Source: Prevotella sp. (GTDB lineage: Bacteria > Bacteroidota > Bacteroidia > Bacteroidales > Bacteroidaceae). From it: 64,000 nucleotides of DNA. The stretch spans positions 62,001 through 126,000 of the forward strand of contig JAEEXI010000005.1 in the NCBI GenBank assembly GCA_016291495.1, written 5' to 3'. This document shows, in pieces, positions 7,297 to 16,388 of this stretch. The translations under genes were made by a program, and so were the position numbers. The notes beneath the pieces are model-generated. The model saw only the letters and a program-made list of their open reading frames with translations. It did no database searches and was not told the DNA's origin. The first letter of the stretch is position 1; every line of letters begins with the position of its first letter.

Positions 7297-8961
7297 ATGG
7301 GAACGATGAGATCTTTCTTAATGACTATGCTGCTGGGTGTATTCTCAGTCGCGTTTGCTGACAATGGTAATTACAAGGATATGGAACCCTTGAAACTGAC
7401 CGTTCCTGAGATGAAGGCAGAGTTGGGTACCATTACCGATGAGAGACACGACGTAAGGGCGTTGTCCCTGGAGGCTCCTAATGCCAAGATGGACTTCGAC
7501 TTCTTCAAGTCAAAGACAAATCCTGACACCAAGGCCTATAAGTTCATGGACGACATGACTTTCGTAGGTGTACCTTTGTTTGTGGCAGGTATCATTGCCA
7601 AGAGCGAGAAGAACGCTTTTAAGCAGCAGACAAAACACTCTTTGTTGACTAAGTTCAAGACGGGCATCGACGATTACACCCAGTTCTTCGGTCCTGCAGC
7701 CGTAGTGGGTCTTAAGTTAGGCGGTTATGAGGGTCGTAGCGACTGGCCCCGCCTGTTGGCAAGTGCCGGTATGGGCTATGGTATTATGGCACTCTTGGTC
7801 AACACCATCAAGCATACGGCTAAGGAAATGCGTCCTGACGGAAGTTCAGCCAATTCATGGCCCTCTGGACATACGGCTACCGCTTTCGTCGGTGCTACAC
7901 TGTTGCACAAAGAGTATGGTCTCACTCGTTCGCCTTGGTGGTCAGTTGCCGGCTATGGTGTGGCTACGGCAACAGGTGTGATGCGTGTATTGAACAACCG
8001 CCACTGGATTAGCGACGTACTCTCTGGTGCAGGTATCGGTATTCTCTCCGGCGAGTTAGGCTACGCCCTCTGTGACCTGCTTTTCAAGGGAAAGGGTCTG
8101 CTGCGTAACGATATCATCGGTGCTCCCAATGTCATCGACCATCCTTCGTTCTTCTCCATCTCGATGGGTATCGGACTGGGAAGCCGTGACCTTGATTTCG
8201 AGATGAAAGAATACGGATGGGCTGATAACCTGAATCTGAAATTCCAGGCCTCCACAGTGGTAGGTGCTGAAGGTGCTTATTTCTTCAATCCCTACATCGG
8301 TGTGGGTGGTCGCCTGCGTGTGAAGAGCTCACCTATCAAGGGATGGAATAAGATTACGGATTTCGCATGGGAGGATGTAAATGCTTTGTATGATGCAGTA
8401 AATCAATTGGACGAAGAAGACCTGAATGACATAGAGGCATCGATTGACGATATCGACTTTGTCATCGAGAGTGACCACCTGACGGAATTTGCCGTCGATC
8501 TGGGTGCTTATTTCAACTTCCCCCTCTCCAATCGTTTCGCATTGGGCAGTAAACTGCTCATCGGTCGTAGCATTATGCAGGAGCTCTCTTTGAATGCCAG
8601 GCTTTCAGGTAAGGAATTTAAAGAAGGCGACAAACCCTATCAGCCAACCGGTAATGATTATGACATAGAATGGGACTATTTCACCGTGGACGGCAACAAT
8701 ACCATGAAGTTTGGTACAGGTATCTCCCTCACCTATGCCTATAAGAAGAACTTCTCTTGGAAGGTGTTCCTCGATTACGATATTACGCGTAAGACCTACA
8801 CGATGAATTACAACTACGGAGGTATTCCTTATGCTATGTTCCCATCTTACTTTAAGGATATGACCGAAGCAGAATACGCTGAGTATTTCACAGCTAGCAA
8901 GAGCATTAAGAAAACCATGCATTCTTTTGTTCTGGGTGCATCCTTCTCTGTTAATTTCTAA
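7297..8961 (+). CDS. PAP2-family phosphatase with C-terminal outer-membrane-like domain
   Basis: 554 aa exported protein: signal peptide (first about 22 residues, ending VAFA), then a PAP2/lipid phosphatase domain with all three motifs: KHTAKEMRP, PSGH at residues 189-192, and R-x5-H-x3-D ending with H236 and D240. From about residue 285 the sequence turns into alternating aromatic/polar strands ending VLGASFSVNF, as in outer-membrane beta-barrels. PAP2 enzymes dephosphorylate lipid phosphates such as undecaprenyl pyrophosphate or lipid A; which one here is unknown. It is 5 nt upstream of the DUF1599 gene. A start at the second Met (7306) is possible. Confidence 0.85.
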   Translation: MGTMRSFLMTMLLGVFSVAFADNGNYKDMEPLKLTVPEMKAELGTITDERHDVRALSLEAPNAKMDFDFFKSKTNPDTKAYKFMDDMTFVGVPLFVAGIIAKSEKNAFKQQTKHSLLTKFKTGIDDYTQFFGPAAVVGLKLGGYEGRSDWPRLLASAGMGYGIMALLVNTIKHTAKEMRPDGSSANSWPSGHTATAFVGATLLHKEYGLTRSPWWSVAGYGVATATGVMRVLNNRHWISDVLSGAGIGILSGELGYALCDLLFKGKGLLRNDIIGAPNVIDHPSFFSISMGIGLGSRDLDFEMKEYGWADNLNLKFQASTVVGAEGAYFFNPYIGVGGRLRVKSSPIKGWNKITDFAWEDVNALYDAVNQLDEEDLNDIEASIDDIDFVIESDHLTEFAVDLGAYFNFPLSNRFALGSKLLIGRSIMQELSLNARLSGKEFKEGDKPYQPTGNDYDIEWDYFTVDGNNTMKFGTGISLTYAYKKNFSWKVFLDYDITRKTYTMNYNYGGIPYAMFPSYFKDMTEAEYAEYFTASKSIKKTMHSFVLGASFSVNF

Positions 8962-8966
8962 TCATC

Positions 8967-9518
8967 ATGTCAAAGGAAAACGAGAAGACCAACGCACAGT
9001 TTGAACAGGTGATGCAGGAATGCCGCAGCCTGTTTGAGAAGAAACTCCACGACTATGGGGCTTCATGGCGTATCCTGCGCCCTCAGTCACTTACCGACCA
9101 GTTATTTATCAAGGCTAAGCGCATCCGCTCCCTAGAAATCAAGAAGGAGTCGCTGGTGGGCGAAGGTATCCGTCCTGAGTTCATTGCCCTGATCAACTAC
9201 GGTATCGTGGGTCTCATCCAACTGGCACACGGCTTTTCGGATACTGTCGATATGCAGCCCAAAGAGGCCATAGCGCTCTACGACCGCTATGCACTGGAGG
9301 CACTGGAGCTGATGAAGCGCAAGAACCACGACTACGACGAGGCGTGGCGGGGTATGCGTGTCAGCAGCTATACGGATTTCATCCTCACAAAAATAGAACG
9401 CATCAAAGAGATTGAGAATCTCGGCGGTGACACCCTCGTCAGTGAGGGTATCGATGCCAACTATATGGACATCATCAACTATGCGGTCTTCGGAGCGATA
9501 AAGTTGAGTGAAGGATGA
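8967..9518 (+). CDS. DUF1599 protein with internal duplication
   Basis: 183 aa cytoplasmic protein made of two tandem DUF1599 units: residues about 10-90 ([21 protein letters not shown] to [13 protein letters not shown]) and about 105-183 ([21 protein letters not shown] to [13 protein letters not shown]). Each has the HDYxxxW signature. The family is catalogued as a nucleotide-modification-associated domain but I know of no proven function for this Bacteroidales branch. It overlaps the next gene by 4 nt (ATGA), implying translational coupling, and sits in the operon context that includes tpiA and folE in Bacteroidales. Confidence 0.85.
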   Translation: MSKENEKTNAQFEQVMQECRSLFEKKLHDYGASWRILRPQSLTDQLFIKAKRIRSLEIKKESLVGEGIRPEFIALINYGIVGLIQLAHGFSDTVDMQPKEAIALYDRYALEALELMKRKNHDYDEAWRGMRVSSYTDFILTKIERIKEIENLGGDTLVSEGIDANYMDIINYAVFGAIKLSEG

Positions 9519-11446
9519 CGAGAAAGATATTAGTGAACATTGCCCGACTGCTGGTCGCTCTGGCATTCATCCTGTCAGGATTCGTCAAGGCCGTCGACCC
9601 GTCAGGCACACAATATAAAATTGCCGACTATCTGGAGGCGATGCATCTAGGGACCTATGCCCCTGATGCCCTGACACTCATCCTGTCAGTACTTCTCTCG
9701 GCTGCCGAGTTCTGGCTCGGCATCTGTTTGCTATTTGCCATCCGCCGACGTGTAGTGACACGTATCATCCTAGGGTGGCTCATCATCATGACGCCGCTGA
9801 CGCTATGGCTGGCACTCGCCAATCCCATCAGTGACTGTGGTTGTTTTGGAGATGCCATCGTACTTACCAACTGGCAGACGTTCTGGAAGAACATCGTCTT
9901 GCTGACATGTGCCATATTATTGGCATGGTATCCGCTAGACATGATGCGCTTCATATCAAAAACAAACCAATGGATCGTGATGAATTTCACGGTATTGTTT
10001 ATCTTGATAGTAGCAGGACGGTCGCTCTACGACTTGCCGTATTTCGATTTCCGATCCTATCATATCGGAACGGATTTGCGGAAAGGATGGCAGCAAATGA
10101 TGGAGGGCGAGGAGTCGCCCTATAGCGACTTCTTCCTAGAGCGTATCGAAGACGGGAATGACATTACCGACTCTGTGTTGAACAAGAAAGGTTATGTGTT
10201 CCTGCTGGTGTCCCCCCATTTGGAGAAGGCTGATGAGAGTCAGTTCGGCAGACTGAACCTGATTTACGAATATGCCCAGGAGAATGACTACCCTTTCTAC
10301 GGCTTGACAGCGAGCGGAGAGAAGGCTATCACCAAATGGAAAGATGGTACTGGAGCTGAATATGCGTTCTGTCAGACGGACGATATCGTCTTGAAGACTA
10401 TGATACGGAGTAATCCTGGACTGATATTACTCAAGGATGGTACTATCATCCGCAAGTGGAGCCACAACAACCTGCCAGAAGAGGAAGAATTGAACGGGCC
10501 GCTGGAGAAGATGGAGATAGGAAAAATGCCAGAAGACTCTGTACCCAAGAAAATCCTGGTGATTCTCTTGTGGTATGTGCTGCCTCTGGTGCTGTTGACC
10601 ATAGCCGACCGTCTGTGGGCTTGGTCGAAGTGGTTGAAGAAAAAAGAAAAGTCAAATAAAGTACATCAAATTTTAAAACGTAAAAACATGAGAAAGAAAA
10701 TTGTAGCAGGAAACTGGAAGATGAACATGAATCTCCAGGATGGTATTGCTCTTGCAAAGGAGCTGAATGAGACTTTGAAGGCTGACAAGCCCAACTGTGG
10801 TGTAGTTATCTGCACACCGTTTATTCACCTCGCTTCTATCGCACAGTTCCTCGATCAGGACATCATCGGTCTGGGTGCTGAGAACTGCGCCGACAAGGAG
10901 AAGGGTGCTTTCACGGGTGAGGTAAGCGCTGAGATGGTGAAGAGCACTGGTGCTCAGTATGTCATCCTCGGTCACTCAGAGCGTCGTGAGTATTACAAGG
11001 AGACACCTGAGATCCTGAAGGAGAAGGTGCTTCTGGCTCAGAAGAACGACCTGAAAGTGATTTTCTGCATCGGTGAGAGCCTGGAGGAGCGCGAAGCAGG
11101 CAAGCAGAACGAGGTTGTAAAGGCCGAGCTCGAGGGTTCAGTATTCAACCTCTCTGAGGAGGACTTCCGCAAGATCGTTATTGCCTACGAACCCATCTGG
11201 GCTATCGGTACGGGTAAGACCGCTACCGCTGAGCAGGCTGAGGAGATCCACGCTTACATCCGCTCCATCATCGCTGAGAAGTACGGTCAGGCTGTAGCTG
11301 AAGACACCACTATCCTGTATGGTGGTAGCTGCAAGGCTAGCAACGCTCCTGAGCTGTTTGCTAAGCCCGATATCGACGGTGGCCTGATTGGTGGTGCTTC
11401 ACTGAAGGCTGCTGACTTCAAGGGAATCATCGACGCTTGGAAATAA
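9515..11446 (+). CDS. BT_3928-type DoxX/MauE membrane protein fused in frame to triosephosphate isomerase
   Basis: 643-codon open frame. Residues 1-391 are a BT_3928-family membrane protein: four N-terminal helices with a CGCFGD motif (DoxX/MauE type), a fifth helix near residue 155, a soluble thioredoxin-like periplasmic region, and a last helix near 350-375 followed by Lys-rich cytosolic residues. Residues 392-643 are a complete TPI. In Bacteroidales these are normally neighbouring but separate genes; here no stop codon lies between them. Topology allows the TPI domain to be cytosolic. Whether the cell makes a fusion, free TPI from ATG 10688, or both cannot be decided from sequence; a sequencing error removing a stop is possible. 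Confidence 0.8.
   Translation: MTRKILVNIARLLVALAFILSGFVKAVDPSGTQYKIADYLEAMHLGTYAPDALTLILSVLLSAAEFWLGICLLFAIRRRVVTRIILGWLIIMTPLTLWLALANPISDCGCFGDAIVLTNWQTFWKNIVLLTCAILLAWYPLDMMRFISKTNQWIVMNFTVLFILIVAGRSLYDLPYFDFRSYHIGTDLRKGWQQMMEGEESPYSDFFLERIEDGNDITDSVLNKKGYVFLLVSPHLEKADESQFGRLNLIYEYAQENDYPFYGLTASGEKAITKWKDGTGAEYAFCQTDDIVLKTMIRSNPGLILLKDGTIIRKWSHNNLPEEEELNGPLEKMEIGKMPEDSVPKKILVILLWYVLPLVLLTIADRLWAWSKWLKKKEKSNKVHQILKRKNMRKKIVAGNWKMNMNLQDGIALAKELNETLKADKPNCGVVICTPFIHLASIAQFLDQDIIGLGAENCADKEKGAFTGEVSAEMVKSTGAQYVILGHSERREYYKETPEILKEKVLLAQKNDLKVIFCIGESLEEREAGKQNEVVKAELEGSVFNLSEEDFRKIVIAYEPIWAIGTGKTATAEQAEEIHAYIRSIIAEKYGQAVAEDTTILYGGSCKASNAPELFAKPDIDGGLIGGASLKAADFKGIIDAWK
10688..11446 (+). CDS. tpiA: Triosephosphate isomerase module (possible internal start)
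   Basis: 252 aa, full length for TPI, interconverting dihydroxyacetone phosphate and glyceraldehyde 3-phosphate in glycolysis. It has the substrate-binding Lys in GNWKMN, the catalytic His in ILGHSERR, the catalytic Glu and flexible loop 6 in [13 protein letters not shown], and the phosphate-binding YGGS and [12 protein letters not shown] 10688 is the usual family start and is preceded by an A-rich stretch like other Bacteroidota starts, so independent initiation is plausible even though the frame is continuous with the upstream membrane protein. Confidence 0.95.
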   Translation: MRKKIVAGNWKMNMNLQDGIALAKELNETLKADKPNCGVVICTPFIHLASIAQFLDQDIIGLGAENCADKEKGAFTGEVSAEMVKSTGAQYVILGHSERREYYKETPEILKEKVLLAQKNDLKVIFCIGESLEEREAGKQNEVVKAELEGSVFNLSEEDFRKIVIAYEPIWAIGTGKTATAEQAEEIHAYIRSIIAEKYGQAVAEDTTILYGGSCKASNAPELFAKPDIDGGLIGGASLKAADFKGIIDAWK

Positions 11447-11454
11447 TCCACGAC

Positions 11455-12057
11455 ATGAATAATATATCCCTTCGTCGTGACCGTTGGATAGTCACATTGA
11501 TTCTGTGTGTTGGTATGATTTTTCATGCCAATGCACAGACTTTTACAGAACGTGTTCAAAAGAAGGTGGAGGGAAAAGGCACGGTGACCATTCATCAGAG
11601 TGACGATATCGAGCAATTGGTGAATGACCCTCAGGCAACAGGCGTTCAGTCCCCCCAGAAGTCGAACGACGATAAGAAACAGACGGGGGCTTCGAAAGAT
11701 AACGGACAAGCCAACAAGGGAACAATACAGAATGGCGATGCCAATTCGGAGGGCGACACCACCAATACTCCACAGAATACGGTGTCTGGTGGTCATAAGG
11801 TGATGGGCTATCGTGTTCAAGCTTTTGCTGGAGGTAACTCCCGCAAGGATCGCCAGATGGCTGAACAAATCCGTAACAATATCAAGGCACACTATGCCAA
11901 TGTTCCTGTCTACGTACATTTTTATTCGCCACGCTGGATCTGTCGTGTAGGTAACTATCGCACTTATGAAGAAGCCCATCAGATGATGGTGAATCTCCAG
12001 AAACTGGGCTATAAACAAGCCTCTATCGTTAAGGGGAAAATAACCGTACAATATTAA
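11455..12057 (+). CDS. SPOR-domain protein
   Basis: 200 aa exported protein: signal peptide or N-terminal membrane helix (residues about 8-27, ending in NANAQ), a Ser/Gln/Asn/Asp-rich linker of about 80 residues, and a C-terminal SPOR domain (about 115-195: [21 protein letters not shown] to [18 protein letters not shown]). SPOR domains bind denuded glycan strands of septal peptidoglycan. Start 11455 is taken rather than the in-frame ATG at 11437, which lies inside tpiA. The stop codon overlaps the folE start by one base. It occupies the BT_3930 position of the Bacteroidales operon. Confidence 0.85.
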   Translation: MNNISLRRDRWIVTLILCVGMIFHANAQTFTERVQKKVEGKGTVTIHQSDDIEQLVNDPQATGVQSPQKSNDDKKQTGASKDNGQANKGTIQNGDANSEGDTTNTPQNTVSGGHKVMGYRVQAFAGGNSRKDRQMAEQIRNNIKAHYANVPVYVHFYSPRWICRVGNYRTYEEAHQMMVNLQKLGYKQASIVKGKITVQY

Positions 12058-12641
12058 TGAATCCGGAAACAGAATATAGAGAAGGGCTTGACGAACTCGC
12101 CGCCCATTATAAGGACATCCTGAAACTGCTGGGTGAGGATGTCGAAAGGGAAGGCCTGCTGAAGACCCCTATGCGTGTTGCCAAGGCTATGCAAGTACTG
12201 ACGCGCGGCTATCAGATGGATGCGCATCAAGTTTTGAGAGAAGCGCTTTTCAAGGAGGATTATACTCAGATGGTCATCGTCAAGGACATTGATTTTTTCT
12301 CGCTGTGTGAACATCACATGATACCTTTTTACGGAAAGGCTCATGTAGCGTATATCCCCAATGGCTACATCACAGGACTCTCCAAGATAGCTCGTGTGGT
12401 TGACATTTACTCTCACCGTCTGCAAGTACAAGAGCGTATGACGTTGCAAATCAAGGAGTGCATTGAGCAGACGTTGCACCCATTGGGCGTTATGGTTGTT
12501 GTGGAAGCCCGCCATATGTGTATGCAGATGCGTGGCGTCGAGAAACAAAATGCCATTACGACGACTAGTGATTTCAGTGGTGCTTTCAACCAGGCCAAGA
12601 CCAGACAGGAATTTATGAATCTGATACATAACAAATCTTGA
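12057..12641 (+). CDS. folE: GTP cyclohydrolase I
   Basis: 194 aa enzyme converting GTP to 7,8-dihydroneopterin triphosphate, the first step of folate/pterin synthesis. Zinc ligands are visible: Cys84 and His87 in SLCEHH, and Cys155 in HMCMQMRG. The motifs [18 protein letters not shown] and RLQVQERMT are typical. It overlaps the upstream SPOR gene by one nucleotide (TAATG), so translation is probably coupled. A second folate gene, folB, is elsewhere in this window at 35959. Confidence 0.97.
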   Translation: MNPETEYREGLDELAAHYKDILKLLGEDVEREGLLKTPMRVAKAMQVLTRGYQMDAHQVLREALFKEDYTQMVIVKDIDFFSLCEHHMIPFYGKAHVAYIPNGYITGLSKIARVVDIYSHRLQVQERMTLQIKECIEQTLHPLGVMVVVEARHMCMQMRGVEKQNAITTTSDFSGAFNQAKTRQEFMNLIHNKS

Positions 12642-12661
12642 ATAATAAAAATCTTTAAATC

Positions 12662-13234
12662 ATGCAACAAGACGCAAGAAACTCATATCGTACTAAGCAA
12701 TCACTCCCACAGGAGTTCTATCACAGTTGCTTGGGCAAGATAGCCATTTTAGTTGTTTTATTTTTTGTTCTCTTTGTGATTGCTGTTATCACCGTACCTT
12801 CCGATGAGAAGATGGAACGTGAGATGATGGACAATATCCGTGAGTGTATTCATGATAACGACAGTATCAAGGGTGATGCTATCGACGATGCTGTGGCTAA
12901 CTTCTCACGTGTCTTCACAGAGATTGATTCGACTGTTAACGACAAGGAGGTGATGGAGGCATTCCACAAGTACAACAAGCTGGAAATCTACCGTCATAGC
13001 TTCTACTCTACAGCACGTCTCCGCAACAACTTGAGTGGCGAGGGTATCCGCGTGGGTGTTGGTATTTTCAATATCGTCATTCCTACGGTGAAATACAGTG
13101 ACATTATCTTGTTTGTCAGCACCTTTAAAAACTATAACAAGAAACGTCTCATCGAACCTACACCACAAGACGAGTATGTCGGTGAGAATCCGAATATCAA
13201 GGAGTATCACTACTTAGGAGATCCGGATAATTAA
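12662..13234 (+). CDS. Membrane-anchored protein of unknown function
   Basis: 190 aa, not recognised. One hydrophobic helix around residues 27-46 follows a basic N terminus, predicting a single-pass inner-membrane anchor with the remainder outside the cytoplasm. The soluble part is acidic and helical near residues 50-100, then contains a basic segment (HSFYSTARLRNNLSGEG) and a hydrophobic stretch (IFNIVIPTVKYSDIILFV). It follows folE by 20 nt and is probably the last gene of the same transcription unit. No catalytic motif is visible. Confidence 0.7.
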   Translation: MQQDARNSYRTKQSLPQEFYHSCLGKIAILVVLFFVLFVIAVITVPSDEKMEREMMDNIRECIHDNDSIKGDAIDDAVANFSRVFTEIDSTVNDKEVMEAFHKYNKLEIYRHSFYSTARLRNNLSGEGIRVGVGIFNIVIPTVKYSDIILFVSTFKNYNKKRLIEPTPQDEYVGENPNIKEYHYLGDPDN

Positions 13235-13277
13235 TCGATTAAGAGGGTTCAATACCCACAATTCTTATTCATTATTG

Positions 13278-13285
13278 TATATTTG
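13278..13285 (+). promoter_or_regulatory. -7 box (TATATTTG) of the outer-membrane barrel gene
   Basis: TATATTTG 31 nt before the start codon at 13317; no TTTG at the -33 distance. Confidence 0.55.
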
Positions 13286-13316
13286 CAACGATTTTTTAAC
13301 CATAGAGCGATAAAAG

Positions 13317-13970
13317 ATGAAGAAATTGTTGCCACTTTTGGCATTCATGTTTCCTACATTGGTATTTGCGCAGTGGCGCATTGGAACCAATGTAGGGGCA
13401 ACCTACAATCACTTTACTGCTGATAAGCATTATATGATTGACTACGACTACAAGGACCGTTGGGGCCTGGGCTTAGGCGTGATGGGACAATATGATGTTA
13501 CTGATTGGTTGGGCGTGCGTGCTGAACTGAACTTCATGCAGAAGAACCATACCGTGCAGCGCTCGCAGGTCTCCATGCAATACAAGTACACCAACAACTA
13601 TCTGGTATTGCCCGTGATGGCCTCATTCAGTTTTGGCGGACAGAAACTGCGTGGCTTCTGTAATCTGGGCGTCTATGGCGGTTATTGGCTCAGTAGCCAC
13701 CGTGAAGGTATTGATTATAACTCGTTTCAAAATTTGTCCTATGGCTTTTCTGAGAAAATGGATATCGACAGCGACCATGATCAGCGTCTGGATTGTGGAC
13801 TGTTAGGTGGTATAGGTATGGAATACCGCTTTGCCAAGAAATGGGGCGCTCAGGTAGAGGTGCGTTACTACTACAGTGTCACCAGTGTGGAGAAAGAATA
13901 CATGCGTGTGAAGGATCCGAAGTACAACTCTACACTTGCTTTACAAGCGGGAGTGATGTACTTTTTTTAG
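13317..13970 (+). CDS. Outer-membrane beta-barrel (porin-like) protein
   Basis: 217 aa with a signal peptide (about 18 residues, ending VFAQ). The mature part consists of alternating amphipathic strands with aromatic girdle residues (WRIGTNVGATYNHF, WLGVRAELNFMQKN, GAQVEVRYYYSV) and ends in LALQAGVMYFF, the terminal aromatic signature needed for outer-membrane assembly. It fits the small OMP_b-brl_2 type of about eight strands. Function is unknown; such proteins are usually structural or adhesin-like. It has its own -7 box and is followed 36 nt later by the S41 peptidase gene. Confidence 0.85.
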   Translation: MKKLLPLLAFMFPTLVFAQWRIGTNVGATYNHFTADKHYMIDYDYKDRWGLGLGVMGQYDVTDWLGVRAELNFMQKNHTVQRSQVSMQYKYTNNYLVLPVMASFSFGGQKLRGFCNLGVYGGYWLSSHREGIDYNSFQNLSYGFSEKMDIDSDHDQRLDCGLLGGIGMEYRFAKKWGAQVEVRYYYSVTSVEKEYMRVKDPKYNSTLALQAGVMYFF

Positions 13971-13980
13971 TTGAAAATAA

Positions 13981-14008
13981 GAGTTTAAAACTGAGAGTTT
14001 GGAGTTAT
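13981..14008. repeat. Degenerate 7-bp array (GAGTTTA/AAACTGA/GAGTTTG/GAGTTAT)
   Basis: Four imperfect 7-bp units just before the S41 peptidase start, the last overlapping its ATG. More degenerate than the other arrays; listed with caution. Confidence 0.45.
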
Positions 14009-15623
14009 GAAGAACAAGATAATGATCCTGGGAGCCATGCTCCTGATGCTGACCATGAATTCTTGTCGCGAGGAGGCAGACAGGCTGGTATCTTACGACC
14101 ACAATGACGATTTGGTATTCGGTGCGGCAGAGAAAAGTTTTGCTGCCCAGTTCAAAGTATTCTGGAATGGCATGAACCAGAACTATGGATTATGGGACTA
14201 CGAGGAAGAACAGGGCGTCGACTGGAATGCCGTCTATGACCAGTTCCTGCCGCGTTTCGAGGAACTTGACGAACGTGACCAAGCAACCAACCCTGTTAGT
14301 GATGATGAGTATCAGAAACTGATAGAAGAATTGGTAGTCCCATTGCATGATGGCCACTTCTATGCAAGTTTCAAGAATCTGCATACGGGGAATTATGTCA
14401 CAGGAAGTCCTGGCTTTCTGCATGTTAAGGATCGTGATGACTATGAGAATGCTCTCGGTTTCGTACCTATGCTGGATGCCTATATAGAATCCGGTATGGT
14501 TACTGAACATCGCTATGCGACGACATCGAAAAAACAACTTGCCGACAATTTCAGAAGAACCAAATACAAGACTACTGGTATGGGGTACGTCACTGACCGC
14601 ATCGCAACGTTGAAGAAAAAAGAACAAGACGGTACGATTACTGCTACTGAGCAGGAGGAGCTATCTGCCCTTTCCGCTCTGGCGGAAGAATGGAATGCCG
14701 GCATGGTCTCCATAAAGACCTATGACCAATTGGTAGCGCTATATGACCATGTGGCTGCCACCTACGGATTGATGAACATCCCTGGACTATACGTTGTGGA
14801 TAGCACCTTCGATGATATAGGTATTACCATGCAGTATGCACTCTTCAACGACAATATACCATATCTGGCTTTCTCTGGTTTCAAAATCTCGGCATACATT
14901 GATCCGGCATTTCTGGCTAAATACTTAAGTGGGCTGGTAAAAGGAAGTTCTATGTACTATCTTGCTGAAAATATGAGCGAAACATGGCTGGCATGGTTCA
15001 ATAAGGTACAGGAGCTGAAGGCAAACGGTACACTGAAAGGCGTCATCATTGATATACGCTCCAATGGCGGCGGTTTTATGAATGACTATCAGTATGTGCT
15101 GGGTGCCCTGATGGAGCCTGGCACGGATATACAAATCGGCTACCAGCGCTTTAAGCGCGGAATGGGGCGCTACGACTACTCACCCCTGATGCCCGATATA
15201 CGTAATAGCGTCGACCTTTCCACAAAGATTCCTGTAACGGCCAGTCAACTTGGTATCACCGAACCGATTGCCGTAATGACCAACTGTTTGTCGGTAAGCA
15301 TGTCGGAGATGACGACGATGGGTGCTAAGATTCTTGACAATGTTTGCGTCGTTGGCAAGCGTACTTTTGGCGGATTGTGCGGACTGACAGAAAACTCCGC
15401 CTATAGTTTTAATTATTCGGGACACATCGGTGTCGAGAATGTCACCCCCGTTTATTGCTACACGCCAGCTGTAGTGACCATCCAACTCGACAAGAAGACA
15501 ATTCTTGAGAGTATCGGTATCATGCCAGACATTGAGGTTGCCTTCGATCTCAACCAGTTTAAGGCTACTAGAGTCGATACCCAACTGGATCGTGCTATAC
15601 AATTCATTCAGACGGGTAACTAA
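14007..15623 (+). CDS. S41-family (C-terminal processing) peptidase, lipoprotein
   Basis: 538 aa. Lipoprotein signal with lipobox MNSC at the end of a short hydrophobic stretch, so it is membrane-anchored outside the cytoplasm. The C-terminal half has the S41 core: GVIIDIRSNGGGFMNDY, a candidate nucleophile Ser in CLSVSMSEMTTMGAKI, and the Lys-bearing VVGKRTFGGLCGL. The N-terminal half (about residues 35-330) is helical with no clear PDZ domain, as in TSP-like S41 members of Bacteroidota. A charged segment (KKKEQDGTITATEQEEL) is near residue 205. Substrate is unknown. Confidence 0.85.
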   Translation: MKNKIMILGAMLLMLTMNSCREEADRLVSYDHNDDLVFGAAEKSFAAQFKVFWNGMNQNYGLWDYEEEQGVDWNAVYDQFLPRFEELDERDQATNPVSDDEYQKLIEELVVPLHDGHFYASFKNLHTGNYVTGSPGFLHVKDRDDYENALGFVPMLDAYIESGMVTEHRYATTSKKQLADNFRRTKYKTTGMGYVTDRIATLKKKEQDGTITATEQEELSALSALAEEWNAGMVSIKTYDQLVALYDHVAATYGLMNIPGLYVVDSTFDDIGITMQYALFNDNIPYLAFSGFKISAYIDPAFLAKYLSGLVKGSSMYYLAENMSETWLAWFNKVQELKANGTLKGVIIDIRSNGGGFMNDYQYVLGALMEPGTDIQIGYQRFKRGMGRYDYSPLMPDIRNSVDLSTKIPVTASQLGITEPIAVMTNCLSVSMSEMTTMGAKILDNVCVVGKRTFGGLCGLTENSAYSFNYSGHIGVENVTPVYCYTPAVVTIQLDKKTILESIGIMPDIEVAFDLNQFKATRVDTQLDRAIQFIQTGN

Positions 15624-15634
15624 TCTTTCGTCGT

Positions 15635-16279
15635 TTATAGGCTTTCAATAAATGTCTTGGTGACTTGGAAAGAATTGTTGGCGATGGTGTTCCAGAAGTC
15701 GTGATACTGCGAGGCATTGGTATCGCGAAGAGGAATGTCACTAATGACACGGAAGGAGATAAAGGGAACCTTGTTAATATAGCACGTCTGTGCAATGGCA
15801 CATGACTCCATATCGACGGCTTTTGCCTCTGGGAATTTCTCGATGATACTGCGCATTTTCTCTTTGGAGTCTACAAACCAGTCGCCTGTTACGATGAGGC
15901 CTTTATGAATACTGATAGCTGATGGCTGAAGGCTGATAGCCTTTTCCAACAGAACAGGGTCGGCTTGATAGCGGGCGGGAAGTCCTTGTACTTGTCCATA
16001 GATGGTGCTGTTGTCGATAGCAGTACCGCAGTAAACGTCATGGTAGGTGATTTCCGTACCGACAATTACGTCTTGTATTTTGATATCGTCACCATTTCCT
16101 CCGGCGCATCCACTGGAGATAATGATGTCCGGATGGAACTCATTGATAATCTTTTGTGCACCTAAGGCAGCATTTACCTTACCGATTCCACATTTCTCAA
16201 CACGTATACTCCTGTTGTTAAAGAGTTGCTGGAGTTGTTTCAACTCCTTGTCCATTGCTACGATGATTCCTATTTTCAT
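15635..16279 (-). CDS. 5'-methylthioadenosine/S-adenosylhomocysteine nucleosidase
   Basis: 214 aa cytoplasmic hydrolase of the nucleoside phosphorylase superfamily, cleaving adenine from MTA and SAH. N-terminal MKIGIIVAMDKELKQL with the usual Glu, glycine-rich SSGCAGGNG, the VDMESCAIAQTCY nucleoside-binding motif, and the catalytic Asp in RVISDIPL. A hydrophobic insert (ISLQPSAISIHK) around residue 115 is encoded by a 7-bp repeat array (15912-15939). It has its own promoter on the minus strand (-7 TACCTTTG, 16303-16310) and is convergent with the S41 gene. Confidence 0.92.
   Translation of the reverse strand: MKIGIIVAMDKELKQLQQLFNNRSIRVEKCGIGKVNAALGAQKIINEFHPDIIISSGCAGGNGDDIKIQDVIVGTEITYHDVYCGTAIDNSTIYGQVQGLPARYQADPVLLEKAISLQPSAISIHKGLIVTGDWFVDSKEKMRSIIEKFPEAKAVDMESCAIAQTCYINKVPFISFRVISDIPLRDTNASQYHDFWNTIANNSFQVTKTFIESL
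15912..15939. repeat. 7-bp period array CTGATAG/CTGATGG/CTGAAGG inside the MTA/SAH nucleosidase gene
   Basis: Four consecutive 7-bp units, encoding part of SLQPSAIS on the minus strand without breaking the frame. Confidence 0.85.
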
Positions 16280-16302
16280 ATTTGTTTTACTGTATTATGG
16301 TG

Positions 16303-16310
16303 CAAAGGTA
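16303..16310 (-). promoter_or_regulatory. -7 box (TACCTTTG) of the MTA/SAH nucleosidase gene
   Basis: The minus strand reads TACCTTTG 23 nt upstream of the start codon at 16279. Confidence 0.65.
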
Positions 16311-16318
16311 GTAATAAA

Positions 16319-16346
16319 ATTGAGAATTGAAAATTGAAAATTGAAA
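16319..16346. repeat. 7-bp period array ATTGAAA x4 between divergent promoters
   Basis: ATTGAGA followed by three perfect ATTGAAA units (starting 16319, 16326, 16333, 16340), between the divergent -7 boxes of the nucleosidase and YfhO genes, covering the -33 region of the latter. Confidence 0.9.
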
Positions 16347-16355
16347 AATATTTGT

Positions 16356-16363
16356 TACCTTTG
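16356..16363 (+). promoter_or_regulatory. -7 box (TACCTTTG) of the YfhO-FKP-GSCFA-MurF operon
   Basis: TACCTTTG 25 nt before the YfhO start codon; the expected -33 position falls in the ATTGAAA array. Confidence 0.65.
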
Positions 16364-16388
16364 TGCGCTAAATAATAATAAATAAGGT

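Noticed and set aside
10640..10700. Frameshift between the DoxX-type protein and TPI
   Set aside because: The frame is the same on both sides and both proteins are complete; what is missing is a stop codon, so it is reported as a fusion.
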